From: Paralithodes platypus
Taxonomy: Eukaryota; Arthropoda; Malacostraca; Decapoda; Lithodidae
NCBI GenBank assembly: GCA_032716605.1
Contig: CM064573.1
Location: 9,226,440-9,290,439 of the forward strand
Reading direction: 5' to 3'
DNA length: 64,000 nucleotides
Positions 42,395 through 53,410 of the stretch are shown here, in pieces. The notes under the pieces are model-generated. The model had not been told where the DNA came from. It ran no database searches and saw only the letters and a program-made list of their open reading frames with translations. Numbering within the stretch: position 1 is the first letter of the stretch; each line of letters opens with the position of its first letter. The translations under genes and the position numbers were made by a program.

Positions 42395-42919
42395 GAAGTG
42401 TGGTAGAGTGGTTTTGCCACTGGACTGGTAATCCAATGGACCCGGGTTCGAATCCCGATATGTCAATGGGAAGATATTATTTGGATGGAATTTGTGCTGT
42501 ACTTAGTATCAATGCAGTACCACAAAGCCCACCGAAACGCCAAATAAATACTCTCATTGTTCCCTGATTAAATAGCACTGTATGAGTATTCCCATATTCA
42601 AAATATGCTACAGGGGGATAATGCCTAGCGAGTTCATTGCTCAATAGGTGGCGTTCTGAGAATGAGGGTCCAAGTCTAGGAGCTAAGACAGTAAAGCACT
42701 GAAGCGTGGCAGCTTCAGAGATGGGGCTGCTTCGAGCCATGATTGGGAAACTAAGCCCCATGCATCCTGCGAAGGCAAGATGGCAGGGGCTGGTTACAGC
42801 AAAAAGTGCATCACCTGTCTCACCCACTAGACTGGAACGAGACCTCACAGGCTTCACCATTCAATGATTAGCGGTTGAATGTACAAGCTCTCAGCCTATG
42901 TCCGAGAGGAGTAGTTGTA

Positions 42920-42950
<31 letters not shown>
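42395..42950 (+). mobile_element. tRNA-Thr-derived SINE, about 550 bp, poly-A tail
   Basis: The head has GTGGTAGAGTGGTTTTGCC (box A), an anticodon loop CTGGTAA that would read GGT (Thr), and box B GGGTTCGAATCCC at 42444-42456. A body of about 460 bp follows with landmarks ATGGGAAGATATTATT, TGTTCCCTGATTAAAT, AATATGCTACAGGGGG and TTCATTGCTCAATAGGTGGC, then a poly-A tail (42922-42950). A second copy is at 56553-56963. The body is long for a tRNA SINE and encodes nothing I can recognise. Confidence 0.75.
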
Positions 42951-42955
<5 letters not shown>

Positions 42956-43185
42956 TCGATATATATATTTGTTTTCTTCTGAATCACAACCCTTCAATTC
43001 AATACTCAAGCTCTGCAAAAGATTGAACAAGTTCCTGAACTTCCTGAAGATATGTTGCACACCAAGATATAATCACATCTCGCCAAAAATAAACACAGGC
43101 ACCTTGCTATGGTTCTTTATCTCTTTATCCTTGTCCAAAGATAGAGGGAGTCGCTTTTATGTATGTGTAGGCCTATGTGTATTAT

Positions 43186-43250
43186 GTCTCGAGTCTGCCA
43201 CCCTCAGTTATGGGGTACGGTATGTGCCTGAGTATATGCTGTAGATACAT
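43186..43250 (+). mobile_element. LINE X-type 3' module
   Basis: CTCGAGTCTGCCACCCTCAG, then TTATGGGGTACGGTATGTGC and CTGAGTATATG. Confidence 0.5.
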
Positions 43251-44371
43251 ACATGGAGACAAAAGGCAGGCTGCCTGAAACTAGTGTCTCACCCAAAGCC
43301 AGAGCCAAATTCAAGGTACGTTGGGGTAAAAATGCCTGGACATACGGAGTTTAAAGCAGTGTAAAGGACCCCAATGGAAATACGCCTAACGGCCTTATTG
43401 GGCTATCCTTAGTTGGAATTATGCAAGGCTGGTACATGTCATGTCATATTTGTAACATACTATGTGGTACCAACTCTGTAAATTGCTAACTGAATAAATA
43501 TTATTATTATTATTATTATTATTGATTAGAAGAAAGACTGAAAATATGCTAATTCTTGGGTTGGAGAGCTGGACAGAATAGAAGTGGGACTGTGTTGAAA
43601 GCCGAGTGCCTCACACTCGCCGCAAGGGAGGGGTATATATGCATTGAGAGAGCTTTGAAGAATACGTTGTTGTAACCACGAAAGAAGAGTGAAAGAGATG
43701 CAACATTGCGGCGTGCAGAAAGAGATTGTAGGGAACAAGCAAAAGGCAGCGAGTTGAGGCGAAATGCTTTTGACTACTATTTTGATTAGTGCGGTATGAG
43801 TGGAACCTCTCCACATGCGAACAATACTTGGTACATGAGTGCTATCTGCTCTTATACAGAGCAAGAAGCTGTGCGGGGGTGAAGAACCCACAGACACAGT
43901 TGAGCATACCTAGTTTCTGGGAAGCTGTTTTAGCAAGTGTGGCAATATGATTTTTCCAAGCAAGGTCAGATGAAAAAGGTACACCAAGAATATTGAGAAG
44001 ATGAAGGGTTGATTAGTGTATTGTTGAAGATTAATTGATAGCATTGTGGAAAATTGAGACGGGTAGATAAATGGAGAAATTGGGTCTTTGAGGCATGGAA
44101 AGTAACAAGATAGGCGTGCCATTGCCCCGTCACATAACTTTTGGAGTGATTGCATGCTGGGTTGTGAAAACTAGTCGAATAGCGTAGAGTCGCCAGCATA
44201 GAAGTGGATGGGGCTAGAGGTACAGTTGAGATAATTAATGAATATTAGAAAGAGAACTGGAGACAGGTCAAAACTCTGAGGAACACTAGAGTTGATCGGT
44301 TGAGGAAGTAGTGATGGCCATTCACAACTGCAGCTATGGAACGATCAAAAAGGAAATTAGAGAAAGGCGCA
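43251..44371 (-). pseudogene. LINE W1: decayed RT with a CR1/L2-type end inside
   Basis: Minus-strand pieces read FSNFLFDRSIAAVVNGHHY (RT), a decayed middle, then SIVRMWRGSTHTALIKIVV, SFTLLSWLQQRILQSSLN and IPLPCGECEALGFQ. They parallel W2 (RPCIEYCSHVWGVSSHTALL and so on). At 43370-43525 a CR1/L2-type 3' end with (ATT)n tail interrupts it. Many frame breaks. At 44371 it is cut by LINE A sequence. Confidence 0.6.
43370..43525 (+). mobile_element. CR1/L2-like LINE 3' end with (ATT)n tail
   Basis: GGACCCCAATGGAAATACGC, then CCTTATTGGGCTATCCTTAG, ending in an ATT run at 43500-43524. It matches 2830-2925 in opposite orientation. Confidence 0.6.
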
Positions 44372-44836
44372 GATAAGAACATAAAATGGGAGTCTGCAGA
44401 AAGCCGATTGGCCCACACAAGGCAGATCCTTCTCATGCCCAACCCCAATTACAAGGCCTAATTATAGGCCCAGCTCACTAATACCATGGGGACCGACCTC
44501 ACCAAATCGGTCAGAGGTCAGAAAACGGGGTCTGCAGAGCGCCGATTGGCCCACATCCGGCAGATCCCCCTCACACCTAACCTATCTCGTCCATATGCCT
44601 ATCTAATTTTATCTTAAAGCTCTCTATCGTTCTTGATCCCACTATATCACTTGGTGCCTATTCCACCCATCTACAACTTTGTTATCAAACCAATATTTTC
44701 CTATACCTTTTGTGAAACTAAATTTATCTAATTTGAAACAATTTATTAGAGTTATTTCACAATCACTGAGCTTTAGTACATCTTTCATGTCCCCTTTATT
44801 AATCCCACTATCCCATTTTTTTTTCTATGTGAATGA
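44372..44836 (-). mobile_element. LINE A 3' fragment
   Basis: The minus strand matches LINE A from about 7505 to 7965, with GCCGATTGGCCCACACAAGG on the plus strand marking the UTR. It separates W1 from W2. Confidence 0.7.
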
Positions 44837-44837
44837 G

Positions 44838-46487
44838 GGAGACAAAAGGCATAACTGCCTGCAGCGAGTGCCTCCCCCAGAGTTGAAAGAGTGACAGGGC
44901 CAAAATCAATTAAGGGACGTTGGAGCTAAAATGCCTGGACACACTGAGTTTGACACAATTTAAGTCCTAGGAAGAGGGAAAGACTGATTCTGGGAGAGAG
45001 TTCCAGAGCTCAGCAGTTGAATAGAAGAAAGTCTGAGAATTGCATTTCACTCTTGGGTTGGAGAGTTGCAATGAGTAAGGGTGAGATTGTGTTGCAAGGC
45101 GGGTACTACGTACCTTACATAGAGGAGGTGGTATACACTGGGAAAGCTCCGAGGAACACTGATTATTGTAGTAGCGATAGAATAGCGAGAGAGATGCAAC
45201 ATTGTGGCGAAGAGAGAGAGATTGCAGAGAGTTGGTGAGTGGACGAGAGTTAATGATACAAAAGGCTTTCCTTTCTACTTTGTCTAGGAGTGCGGTGTGA
45301 GAGGATACTCCCCACACATGTGAACAATACTCAATACAAGGACGCACTGTGCCCCTGTGTAACAGTCCGTAAAACGCGGTACGGCATAAACACGACATAG
45401 GGTACTACCGACCCTCAAAAACCCAGTACTGTACCGACCACTTTCTGCGAAACCGTTAATGGAGGGTATTCTCAATTACCGTACTACTATAACTCCGTTC
45501 AGCATAAACAGTCCGTTGGTAGGGCAGAACTTGACAACACTGTTTTACCCTCGCTATCAGCTGATAAGTTGATAATGGGGGCGAGAAACCATTTGCCCTC
45601 TCTCTCTCTCTCTGAGAGATGAAATTGTACTAACTTAATTATTAACGTGATTTTTATATACCCTAAATCTATATATAATGTCTTAAATGATAAAATAAAC
45701 TATTGGTCAAAATATTCTGTGTGGCAGACTTTAAAGTGTTTGCTTTTTTTGTACGGTTTTCTGTAATCATAATGAATGGGCTACTTCTCTATAGTAGAAA
45801 ATTATCCAGTGTTTCTGATGTTATGACTTTTTTTCCACACCACCATTGAGGTAATAGTCTAGGTGCGTTTATTTTTATAGAGGTTTCCCCAGTATGTACT
45901 GTATATGAATACATATACAATAGTATATTGTAAAAAAAAAATAAAAAATAAAAAAAAAAATAATAAAATAAAGGGTTGATTTTTGTATTGTTGAAGAATA
46001 AGGCATAGTCCACTGGAGGTTCCTGACGGGTAGTAAGATGGATAAATTGAGTCTTGGAAGCATTAAATGCAACAAGATTTTCTCTACCCCAATTGGAAAT
46101 AGTAGCTAGATCAGAAGAGAAGTGTTTTATGGCTTCATTAAGTTTGCTTTTGAGGGACTGCTGGCTGGGGCATTCTGGAAACCTAATTGAGTGGTGTAAG
46201 GTAGAGTCCTCTGCATATGAATGGATGGGACTGGATGTACAGTTGAAAAGATAATTTATGAAAATTAGAAAGAATAGGATAGGACAGAACCCTGAGGAAC
46301 ACCGGAGTTGATAGGATGAGGAAGTGAGCGATGGCCGTCCACAACCGCAGCTATGAAACCGCCGGAAAGGAAATTAGAGACAAAGGCACAGATGGAGGGA
46401 CAGAAACCGAAGGAGGGCAGTTTGGAAATTAAAGATTTGTGCCAGACTCTATCGAAGGCCTTCAATATGTCAGGTGCAACAGAAAAA
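44838..46487 (-). pseudogene. LINE W2: RT and C-terminus, middle replaced
   Basis: The RT part (46487-45970) reads DILKAFDRVWHKSLISKLPS, SFGFCPSICAFVSNFLSGGF, VVDGHRSLPHPINSGVPQGS and SYAEDSTLHHS, where the catalytic ADD has become AED. The C-terminal part (45398-44967) reads GTVRPCIEYCSHVWGVSSHT, VERKAFCIINSRPLT, SLSLFYRYYNNQCSSEL and TAELWNSLPESVFPSS. Between them 45399-45965 is foreign or scrambled. The loss of the first catalytic-loop Asp and the gap make it inactive. Confidence 0.65.
45399..45965. other. Unassigned stretch within LINE W2
   Basis: It has a CT run at 45600-45614, an A-rich run at 45930-45960 and no recognisable coding. It replaces about 50 codons of LINE W. Confidence 0.4.
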
Positions 46488-46781
46488 GTCTCACCGAAGT
46501 CCCGAAACACCTCTATCATATCCCCTCTAACTCTGCGTCTCTCTAACTAATGTATGCCTAATTTCTTCAACCTTTCTTCATATGGAAGATTTCTAATATT
46601 ATGGATCATTTTTGTCATTCTATACGTTGTACTCTCTCCAGGGAATCTACGTCCATTCTGTAATAAGGAAACTAAAATTGAACAGCATAATTCATATGGG
46701 GTCTCACTAATGACAAGTAAAGTTTTAAGATAACATCAGAAGTTCTGTTACTCCCACTCCTAGAGATGAACCCGAGAATCC
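46488..46781 (-). mobile_element. LINE A internal fragment
   Basis: The minus strand matches LINE A from about 7225 to 7515 (GFISRSVSNR-like through RRRVRG). Both ends are cut: W2 on the left, an R-family half on the right. Confidence 0.6.
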
Positions 46782-46837
46782 TGTCTAATAGTTGCCAGAA
46801 TATGATGAAAAAGACATCCCTGGTAGTGAACGGGTTA
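46782..46837. mobile_element. Right half of an R-family MITE
   Basis: CTAATAGTTGCCAGAATATG leads to AGTGAACGGGTTAA, the R-family right end. The left half was not found adjacent. Confidence 0.5.
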
Positions 46838-47139
46838 AACAAATACAGTAATTATGTAAGTTTCTGATGGATAAATAGTATGTTGATTTTGGTTTTATGT
46901 ATTAATGAAAGTACTAAAATGTTAAAATATCGATGTATACAGCTCCAACTTCCTTATAGAATGAAACTCGCAAGTAGTCAATTACACACCAGGAACTCTT
47001 TATACAGCTAAGGAAGGATCTGTGGGAATTAATAGGGTAAAGACTATCTCAATCAACTCTCCTATAATGGCCATCAGCAACTTTACTGTTGCATTATTAT
47101 CCCAAAACATCTACAAGCACAAATGACCAAAGAACACTT
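46838..47139. other. Unassigned; weak R-like stretch near 46995
   Basis: CAGCTAAGGAAGGATCTGTG resembles the R interior. No ends and no gene. Confidence 0.35.
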
Positions 47140-47496
47140 TTAAAGGGAGATGGGTAATTTTTCTGGTCCCCTTTCTCCCTCGTGTAAAGTCCCACCCACT
47201 TGTTTTGAGATTATAAGACGTTTGGCCCATTAGTTTGGTGATTTTAACACCTTTCGCCCCTTTTCGGTGTAAATTTTAAAACCTTTCGTGCAAGTTAGGT
47301 GTTAATTGCAAGCCTGAAATTTTAAGAGAAACCGCCCTTCGGCTGATACATCTTTCTACTTAAAAAATTACAAATTTATCTTGGAGAGTCTAGGGGTGTT
47401 TTTCTAAGCTTGATGGAGGTCTAGCGAGGAAACTAAGAAATAAAGGAATATATACATGAATTAATAAACCAAAAATACAGCCACTATCCCCTTAAT
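47140..47496 (+). mobile_element. T-family MITE
   Basis: Left end TTTAAAGGGAGATGGGT, right end CACTATCCCCTTAA. It carries CTCCCTCGTGTAAAGTCCC and TGGAGGTCTAGCGAGGAAAC. Non-coding. Confidence 0.6.
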
Positions 47497-47529
47497 ACAA
47501 AATTATAAAGATAACATAAGAATGAAGAT

Positions 47530-47965
47530 ATACACTTCGTTAAGAAAAAAATCGCATATAGTCCCATATGGTTTTGATTGGTTCTTTATGCTAATTGCCC
47601 CAGTGGCTTTGTTTTGGTCTATTTATATATCTATTATTTTCTTTATTTCCTCGCTAGACCTCCATCAAAGTTAAAAATACCCCCCCCCCCCCCTAGAACC
47701 CCCTTCAAGATAGATTTGTAAATTTTTCGGTAAACATAATGTCCCGGCCGAAAGTCTATTCCTTTTAAAATTACAGGCTCGCTATTGCTCGCAGGAAAAA
47801 AATAGACACCTAAACGGCACGAAAAGTATTACTGTTGACAACGAAAGTTGTTGAAAAAGTGTTCAAATCACCAAACTAATAGGCCGTACATCTTTAACAT
47901 TTCAAAACTAATGGGGCTAAACATGAGTGAGAAGGGGGTCCCGAAAAAACGAACCGTCTCCCCTT
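47530..47965 (-). mobile_element. T-family MITE, inverted
   Basis: On the plus strand it reads TCGCTAGACCTCCATCAAAG, then GGCTCGCTATTGCTCGCAGG and ends CCGTCTCCCCTTAA. The left limit is uncertain. A C-run at 47683-47693 lies inside. Confidence 0.55.
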
Positions 47966-48213
47966 AAGTGTTGCTATGTACTTGCACACTAATCTGCACA
48001 TATTAGTTGTGATAACATTAAGATTTGCGCTATTAAAAACCTTGTTAATATCACATAATATATATATATAAACTATACTTTTTAGTTTTCCTATTAACAG
48101 TTCAAGTTGGAAATGTGGTTTATATAATCAGGAGTAGAGTTCCATAGCTTCGGTCCTGCACACAAGATATAATTTTGAAGCAAAGTAATCCGTGACTACG
48201 GAATACATACATT

Positions 48214-48540
48214 TAAGGAGAGATTTCCACTAGAGGGATTTTTTTCTTGACCCCTTTCTCCCTCATGGTTAGCCCCATTGCTTTTGATATTATAAGAAGT
48301 TTGCCCCATTAGTTCGGCGATTTTATGAACTTTCGCCCCATTTCTGTTAATTTTAAGACTTTTCGTGCCATTTAGGAGTCTATTTTTTCCTGGCGAGCGA
48401 TAGCAAGCCTGTAATTGAAGAGGAACCGGCCTTCGGCCGGGAAATTTTTCTACCGAAAAATTTACAAATTTATATTGAAAAGGGGTCTAGGGGCTGTAAT
48501 GTTAAGCTTGATGGAAGTCTAGCGAACTAACTAAAAATCT
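48214..48540 (+). mobile_element. T-family MITE
   Basis: TTAAGGAGAGAT at the left; inner CTGGCGAGCGATAGCAAGCC and the palindrome CCGGCCTTCGGCCGG; right side ends in GGAAGTCTAGCGAACTAAC. Right TTAA lost. Confidence 0.6.
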
Positions 48541-48654
48541 CCTCTAGTGTTTCCTCAGGTTTCATAACTATATTCTACAGGAGAAAATATAACTACCGAA
48601 AAATGTACAAATTTATCTTGAAAGGGGGTCTAGAGGATGTAGTTTTAAGCTTGA

Positions 48655-50010
48655 CTAGCAGGGGTCGGGTACCCGGCGTTGCCCGGGTAACTCAGACATG
48701 GGCATGATTGTGATTATTAATCAAAAAAATCATAATCAAAGGCTGTGATTACATAATCAAATCATTATCAAAAGTTAAGCAACAGGTATAATCATAATCA
48801 AATCATAATCAAAAGTTAAGCAACAGGTATAATCATAATCAAATCATAATCAAATATGAAGCTGCAGCTTTAATCATAATCAAATCATAATCAAATATGA
48901 AGCTGCAGCTTTAATCATAATCAAATCATAATCATATTTTTCTTCATAATAATCAATAATTAAAATGTGATTGTGATTATTTCATTGTATTTTCCATGTA
49001 GCAATTCTATTTCTCCTAAATAAATTAGCCAATTTCATATATATATGTTCCAGGTCCAAGCATGTTTGCAAAGCATGACACTAACATGTTTGTACATGTT
49101 TGTCTCCCTTGATATATCAGTCAAATAGGCCTACACACAAAGCATATACAGTACATGTTCCAGCATGCTTGAAACACATGGCACAGTGTAGTTATTTATA
49201 TTACTCAAATATAAAGAAGCAAAATGCACCAATTAGATGTGGTTTCCTTTAAGCTAGTGTCAATTGCAATAAAAAACACTGTTGACTAATGTATAACTGA
49301 AAAAAAAAACTTTAATAATAATCATTACTGTGTACAAATAATCACAATAAAATGTGATTATAATCATAATCTAATCATAATCAAGCAATAATAGAAAAAA
49401 TCTAATCATAATCAAAAATACGTAAAGCGAAATAATCATAATCAAATCATCATAAAAAGGAAAAAACGAGTAATCATAATATAATCATAATCAAAAATTA
49501 TTCCGGATGATAATCAAAATCAAATCATAATAATTTTTTATAATCATGCCCATGTCTGGGTTTAAATTCTACTACCATAATCATCATCATCAATCACTAC
49601 TACCACAATCATCACAATACTACTACTGTACTACCATAATCACCGGCCTCGACCTCCCTGTGCCTCATTAAACGGCGACCTCGATTTCGGCCGCTAAATG
49701 ACCTCCGATTTTGGATCTGACCTCATCCGTAACCCCATTTTGGGGGGCTGCGAACAACTTTTGTTCCATACACCTTTTCGATCGGAGGCCTCCTTCTGCC
49801 CCGATCGGCCATTTTTTTCATTTTTTTTTTTTTTTTATTTCGGCCTCGAAACGACCTCCGATCGTGGCCTCGCCCCCTCTATGACCTGACCCAGGTCAAT
49901 TGACACCCACATGCAAAGTTTCAGCTCCCCAGGTCCAAAACTGCGGCCGCCTATTAAGAACACACAGACAAACAGACACACTAACTGATTTAATAATAGG
50001 CTATACTGTA
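48655..50010. mobile_element. Element U, copy 1
   Basis: It begins CTAGCAGGGGTCGGGTACCC, continues with GGCGTTGCCCGGGTAACT, has CAT/CTA-rich simple repeats, then CCGGCCTCGACCTCCC and CTAAATGACCTCCGATTTTG. It ends with AACACACAGACAAACAGACA and ACTGTA. No ORF was recognised. Copy 2 follows at 50166-50644. Repeats with this head and tail look are common in invertebrates, but I cannot name the class. Confidence 0.6.
48693..49558. mobile_element. hAT-like MITE rich in AATCATAATCAA
   Basis: CAGACATGGGCATGATT at the left mirrors AATCATGCCCATGTCTG at the right. The 866-bp interior is dominated by the words AATCATAATC and AAATCATAATCA in loose tandem, with an AT-rich non-repeated core (about 48970-49330). 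CAGAC-TGGGCA ends fit hAT, but the flanking 8 bases (GGGTAACT and GGTTTAAA) are not an exact duplication. Confidence 0.6.
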
Positions 50011-50165
50011 GATGGAGGTCTAGCGAGGAAACTAAAAAATAAGTTAATACGTAGACCAAAAATCAAGCACTACCCCCTTAAATGTAAAGTTTTGTGAACA
50101 TACAGTACTTCTCATCCATATAAAAACATTGTTTTCTTTTCTTTTTACACGATTTATTGAATTCA

Positions 50166-50644
50166 CTAGCAGGGGTACCTGGCGTATCACCATAATCACC
50201 ATCACTACTACTACCATAATCACCATCATCAATCACTACTACCACAATCATCACAATACTACTACTACCATAATCACCGGCCTCGACCTCCCCGAGCCTC
50301 ATTAAACGGCGACCTCGATATCGGCCGCTAAATGACCTCCGATTTTGGATCTGACCTCATCCGTACCCCCATGTTGGGGGGCTGTGAACAACTTTCGTTC
50401 CATACACCTTTTCGGTCGGAGGCCTCCTTCTGCCCCAAACGGCCATTTTTGTTAAACCAAAGGCGATTTTTCCGATTTTGCGCCCATTTTCTCCGTCCCT
50501 TTCACCCTGGGGAATTCTATTTTTTCACTAAAACCTGCCTAGGGTCGGACCCCCTTACTATGCATACCAAGTTTGAACGCTCTAGCTTTAAAAATGTGGC
50601 CATGCATAAAGAACAGACAGACAATCGAAAATATTATGCGTGTG
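50166..50644. mobile_element. Element U, copy 2
   Basis: CTAGCAGGGGTACCTGGCGT, then CCGGCCTCGACCTCCCC and CTAAATGACCTCCGATTTTG as in copy 1, but without the hAT-like MITE. It is cut at the right by the hAT-type element at 50645. Confidence 0.6.
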
Positions 50645-51668
50645 CAGTGGCGTCACCAGGGGGGGGGGGGGGGCTTAGCCCCCCCAAATCAAGGACTCAG
50701 CCCCCCAAAAAATGCAAACTCCAAAACTGCCAAAAGTAATTAAAATAAATAAATAAAAATTAAATAATAAATAATGCATAACCAGTTCACCACATTCACC
50801 AGCCCTGTCATTTACATTGATTGAAAAGTGAAATTGTGAAATAAAAGACACAGATCCACATACCATTAGGCCATGTCACTATATGAAACTTTGAAAGGAT
50901 ATCAGTTTTATAGAATAACAATTGTTTGTAATCTTGTATTTTATCAATAGGCTTATCTAAAGTAATTGCTTTATGATTTGGAGTTAATAAATTATACTTT
51001 TTTGTTTTAAGTGAACTGTTTTGTTTTTCTATCACAGTAATGGAAGAAAAATCTTGCCAATTAAATCTATATAATGGTACAATAATAACAGTTCTTCAAA
51101 TTATCCAATTTAATATGCTAAGAAATCGTTACAAACTATAGTATATTCATTATAAGTAGGCGAAACATCTACACCACTTACCTCTATACCTAAGGAAAGA
51201 CTGGAGTAATCAAGCTAATATTTCTACCTTTGGGAAGGGTCAGCCAGGCAATAAGTATGGACATTTACAACCCATTTGCTCTAGCCATTTAGCGAATTAC
51301 AAAGGTTAGGAGTCACAATTTCTGGCCTGCCTATAATGAATGGACTATAGTATGATAGTATATGAAGAAAAAACTATTCTCTGCACATAGGCTTTATACC
51401 CTACAATTACCATTGGCCTTGTAACTTACTGACGGATGCCTGGTATCAGGCTCATCAATATTTATGTGTCATATGTTTCTTACTTATACACATTTTTAGG
51501 CCTCAAAAAGGCCCCAGAAACTGCTCAAATTTCAAAATTTTCCGGGGGGGCTTACAGCGCCCCCCCGGACCCCCCCATCTGCTCAGGCTCGCTTCGCTCG
51601 CCACCCACCCACCTATCTATGCCAGGGCTACAGCCCCCCCAAACATTTTACCCCTGGTGATGCCACTG
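50645..51668. mobile_element. hAT-type non-autonomous element (1024 bp)
   Basis: CAGTGGCGTCACCAGGGG at the left mirrors CCCCTGGTGATGCCACTG at the right, followed inward by G- and C-runs. CAGTGGCG-type ends are typical of a hAT group. The interior is AT-rich with no transposase. No exact 8-bp duplication is visible, because the right flank is LINE B2. A solo right end of the same family is at 56444-56529. Confidence 0.7.
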
Positions 51669-53056
51669 CCACACAGATCACTATTAGCCACACTCGACAT
51701 TAGTAAAGCCTTCGATGCCATCCCCCGCCACAACCTAACAAACAAAATCTACAACACAAACATGCACAACAACACAAAAAGGTGGCTGGCCAACTTCCTA
51801 GCAGGCAGATGTGCACACGTATCTTTTGCCAGTCATCTAAAATCAGAAACTTTCCAAACGGAGTCCCACAAGGATCCGTCCTATCGCCCGCACTCTTCAA
51901 TCTGTACATGCACTATATAACTACACCCAATACGCCAAAAATAAACTTAGCCTCCTATGCAGATGACATAACACTCACATGCACACACCATGACCCAAAA
52001 AGAGCAACAGATCTCCTTCAACCCTATCTCAACACACTACATGGCTGGTGCACTACAGAATTAATCTAGCCCCAGCCAAATCCACCGCAACCCTGCTCAC
52101 AAGCTGGACAGAACACTAATACATCCCTCAACTCACCATAAACAACACACCCCTAACACATACACACACACCCAAAATCCTAGGAGTAACATATGATACT
52201 CATATGACATTCAAACAGCACACCAAACATTAAAAAGAAACTGACATCCAGACTTAACGCCCTCAGGTCACTTGCTCACACAAAATTTGGACACAACAAA
52301 GAAACTACCACCACAGTATATAAACAATACATAAGATCAGTGTTGGAATACGCAAGCCCAGCCTGGGCTTCTAACCTAGCTGAAACACATCATAAGACAT
52401 TACAGACTATTCAAAACAAAGCCCTGAAGATCATTACAGGCTGCACAGCTACTGCACCCACAGATCACCTACATCAAGAAACCAAAATCCTCAAAGTCAA
52501 AGACCATCTGGACATGAGGCACTCAATTCCTGGCAGCAGCCTCCACGAACCAAGACCACCCACTAAACTACATGGCAACACACCCACAGACACCAAGAAA
52601 TATCAAAACAACACCCAGCACACGGTATCACACACAATTATTATCCTCTCTCCCTCCCTGCCCACCCCGAACCAACTTCCAGAAGCACATCCATACTCAT
52701 ATTTCCCGCCAATCCATCCACTCACTCACAGACAACACGCAGCTGCATGCACGACCTCCCGAAATCCATCCTTCCGAATCCTCCCTCCTGAGGACAGAGT
52801 CCACCTGGCCAGGCTGAGATGCGGACACCATCCAGCTCTCCTGAGCTATCAGAAGAGACTGGATGACTCCGTTGTCGACGCCTGCCCGGGATGTAACACA
52901 GAACCCCATACCATTAAACACATCATAGAAGACCGCATTTCACACAACCACTTACGCCAACAACACAATCTACACTCAATGAGAGCTCTGTGGGAAAGCC
53001 CGATCGTGGCCATGGCCTTCCTCAGGGACTCGGGGCTGTTCAGCCAGGCAGCTTAG
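51669..53056 (+). pseudogene. LINE B2 RT C-terminal half and zinc-finger tail
   Basis: Readable blocks: LLATLDISKAFDAIPR, GVPQGSVLSPALFNLYMH, SYADDITLTCTHHD, then EYASPAWASNL and RLRCGHHPALLSYQKRLDD with CPGC and HIIEDR. A 4-nt loss near 51828 and further small indels near 52060, 52107, 52225 and 52519 shift the frame. At the B1 frameshift site (B1 16340) B2 keeps the extra base, so B1's break is private. The last Cys of the finger is Arg here (HIIEDR for HIIEDC). Confidence 0.7.
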
Positions 53057-53075
53057 GGAACAACAATAACAACAT
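51669..53075 (+). mobile_element. LINE B2: 5'-truncated copy of LINE B
   Basis: It begins at the position equal to about 15852 in B1 and runs to the same 3' end, then GGAACAACAATAACAAC. The left border coincides exactly with the end of the hAT-type element. Confidence 0.8.
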
Positions 53076-53090
53076 AATAGTAAAGGTATG

Positions 53091-53280
53091 GTAACCCCTT
53101 AAGTACCTATGATGGCATTCTACATTTTATTCTGGTTGTCATTTGACGATGTTATTCAGCTTAGGTAGAGGCTGTGGTAGTTGCCCCATTGATTTCTAGA
53201 GTTCCTCCCTAAGCTACATAAAATAGTCAAAATAACCAAAATATAATATAAAATAACGTCATAGGTAATCAAAGGGTTAG
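53091..53280. mobile_element. Decayed R-family MITE
   Basis: GTAACCCCTTAAGTACCTAT aligns with the R left end and AATCAAAGGGTTAG with its right end. The TTAA words have each lost one base match. It lies between LINE B2 and the kinase ORF. Confidence 0.6.
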
Positions 53281-53410
53281 TATACTGTAGTATAGATAAT
53301 ATAAGAGTATAGCCTAATAATAAAATAATAGTATATAATTATAATTGTATAAAAATAGAATAGTTAACACTAAAACACATAAATTTTCAAAAGATCAAGA
53401 CAAAGCAAGA

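Larger units (their letters stand above)
48588..50081 (+). mobile_element. T-family MITE split by element U
   Basis: Left part 48588-48654 ends in TTTTAAGCTTGA; right part 50011-50081 begins GATGGAGGTCTAGCGAGG and ends ACCCCCTTAA. Other T copies read straight through AAGCTTGATGGAGGTCTAGC. The insert is U (48655-50010). Confidence 0.75.

Noticed and set aside
42395..42470. Functional tRNA-Thr gene
   Set aside because: The head has box A and box B, but the anticodon stem has a mismatch and a 460-bp body with poly-A follows, as in a SINE; a second copy with the same body confirms a repeat.
48700..49550. CRISPR-like or satellite array
   Set aside because: The AATCATAATC words are irregular, have no constant spacers and lie within terminal inverted repeats of a transposable element.
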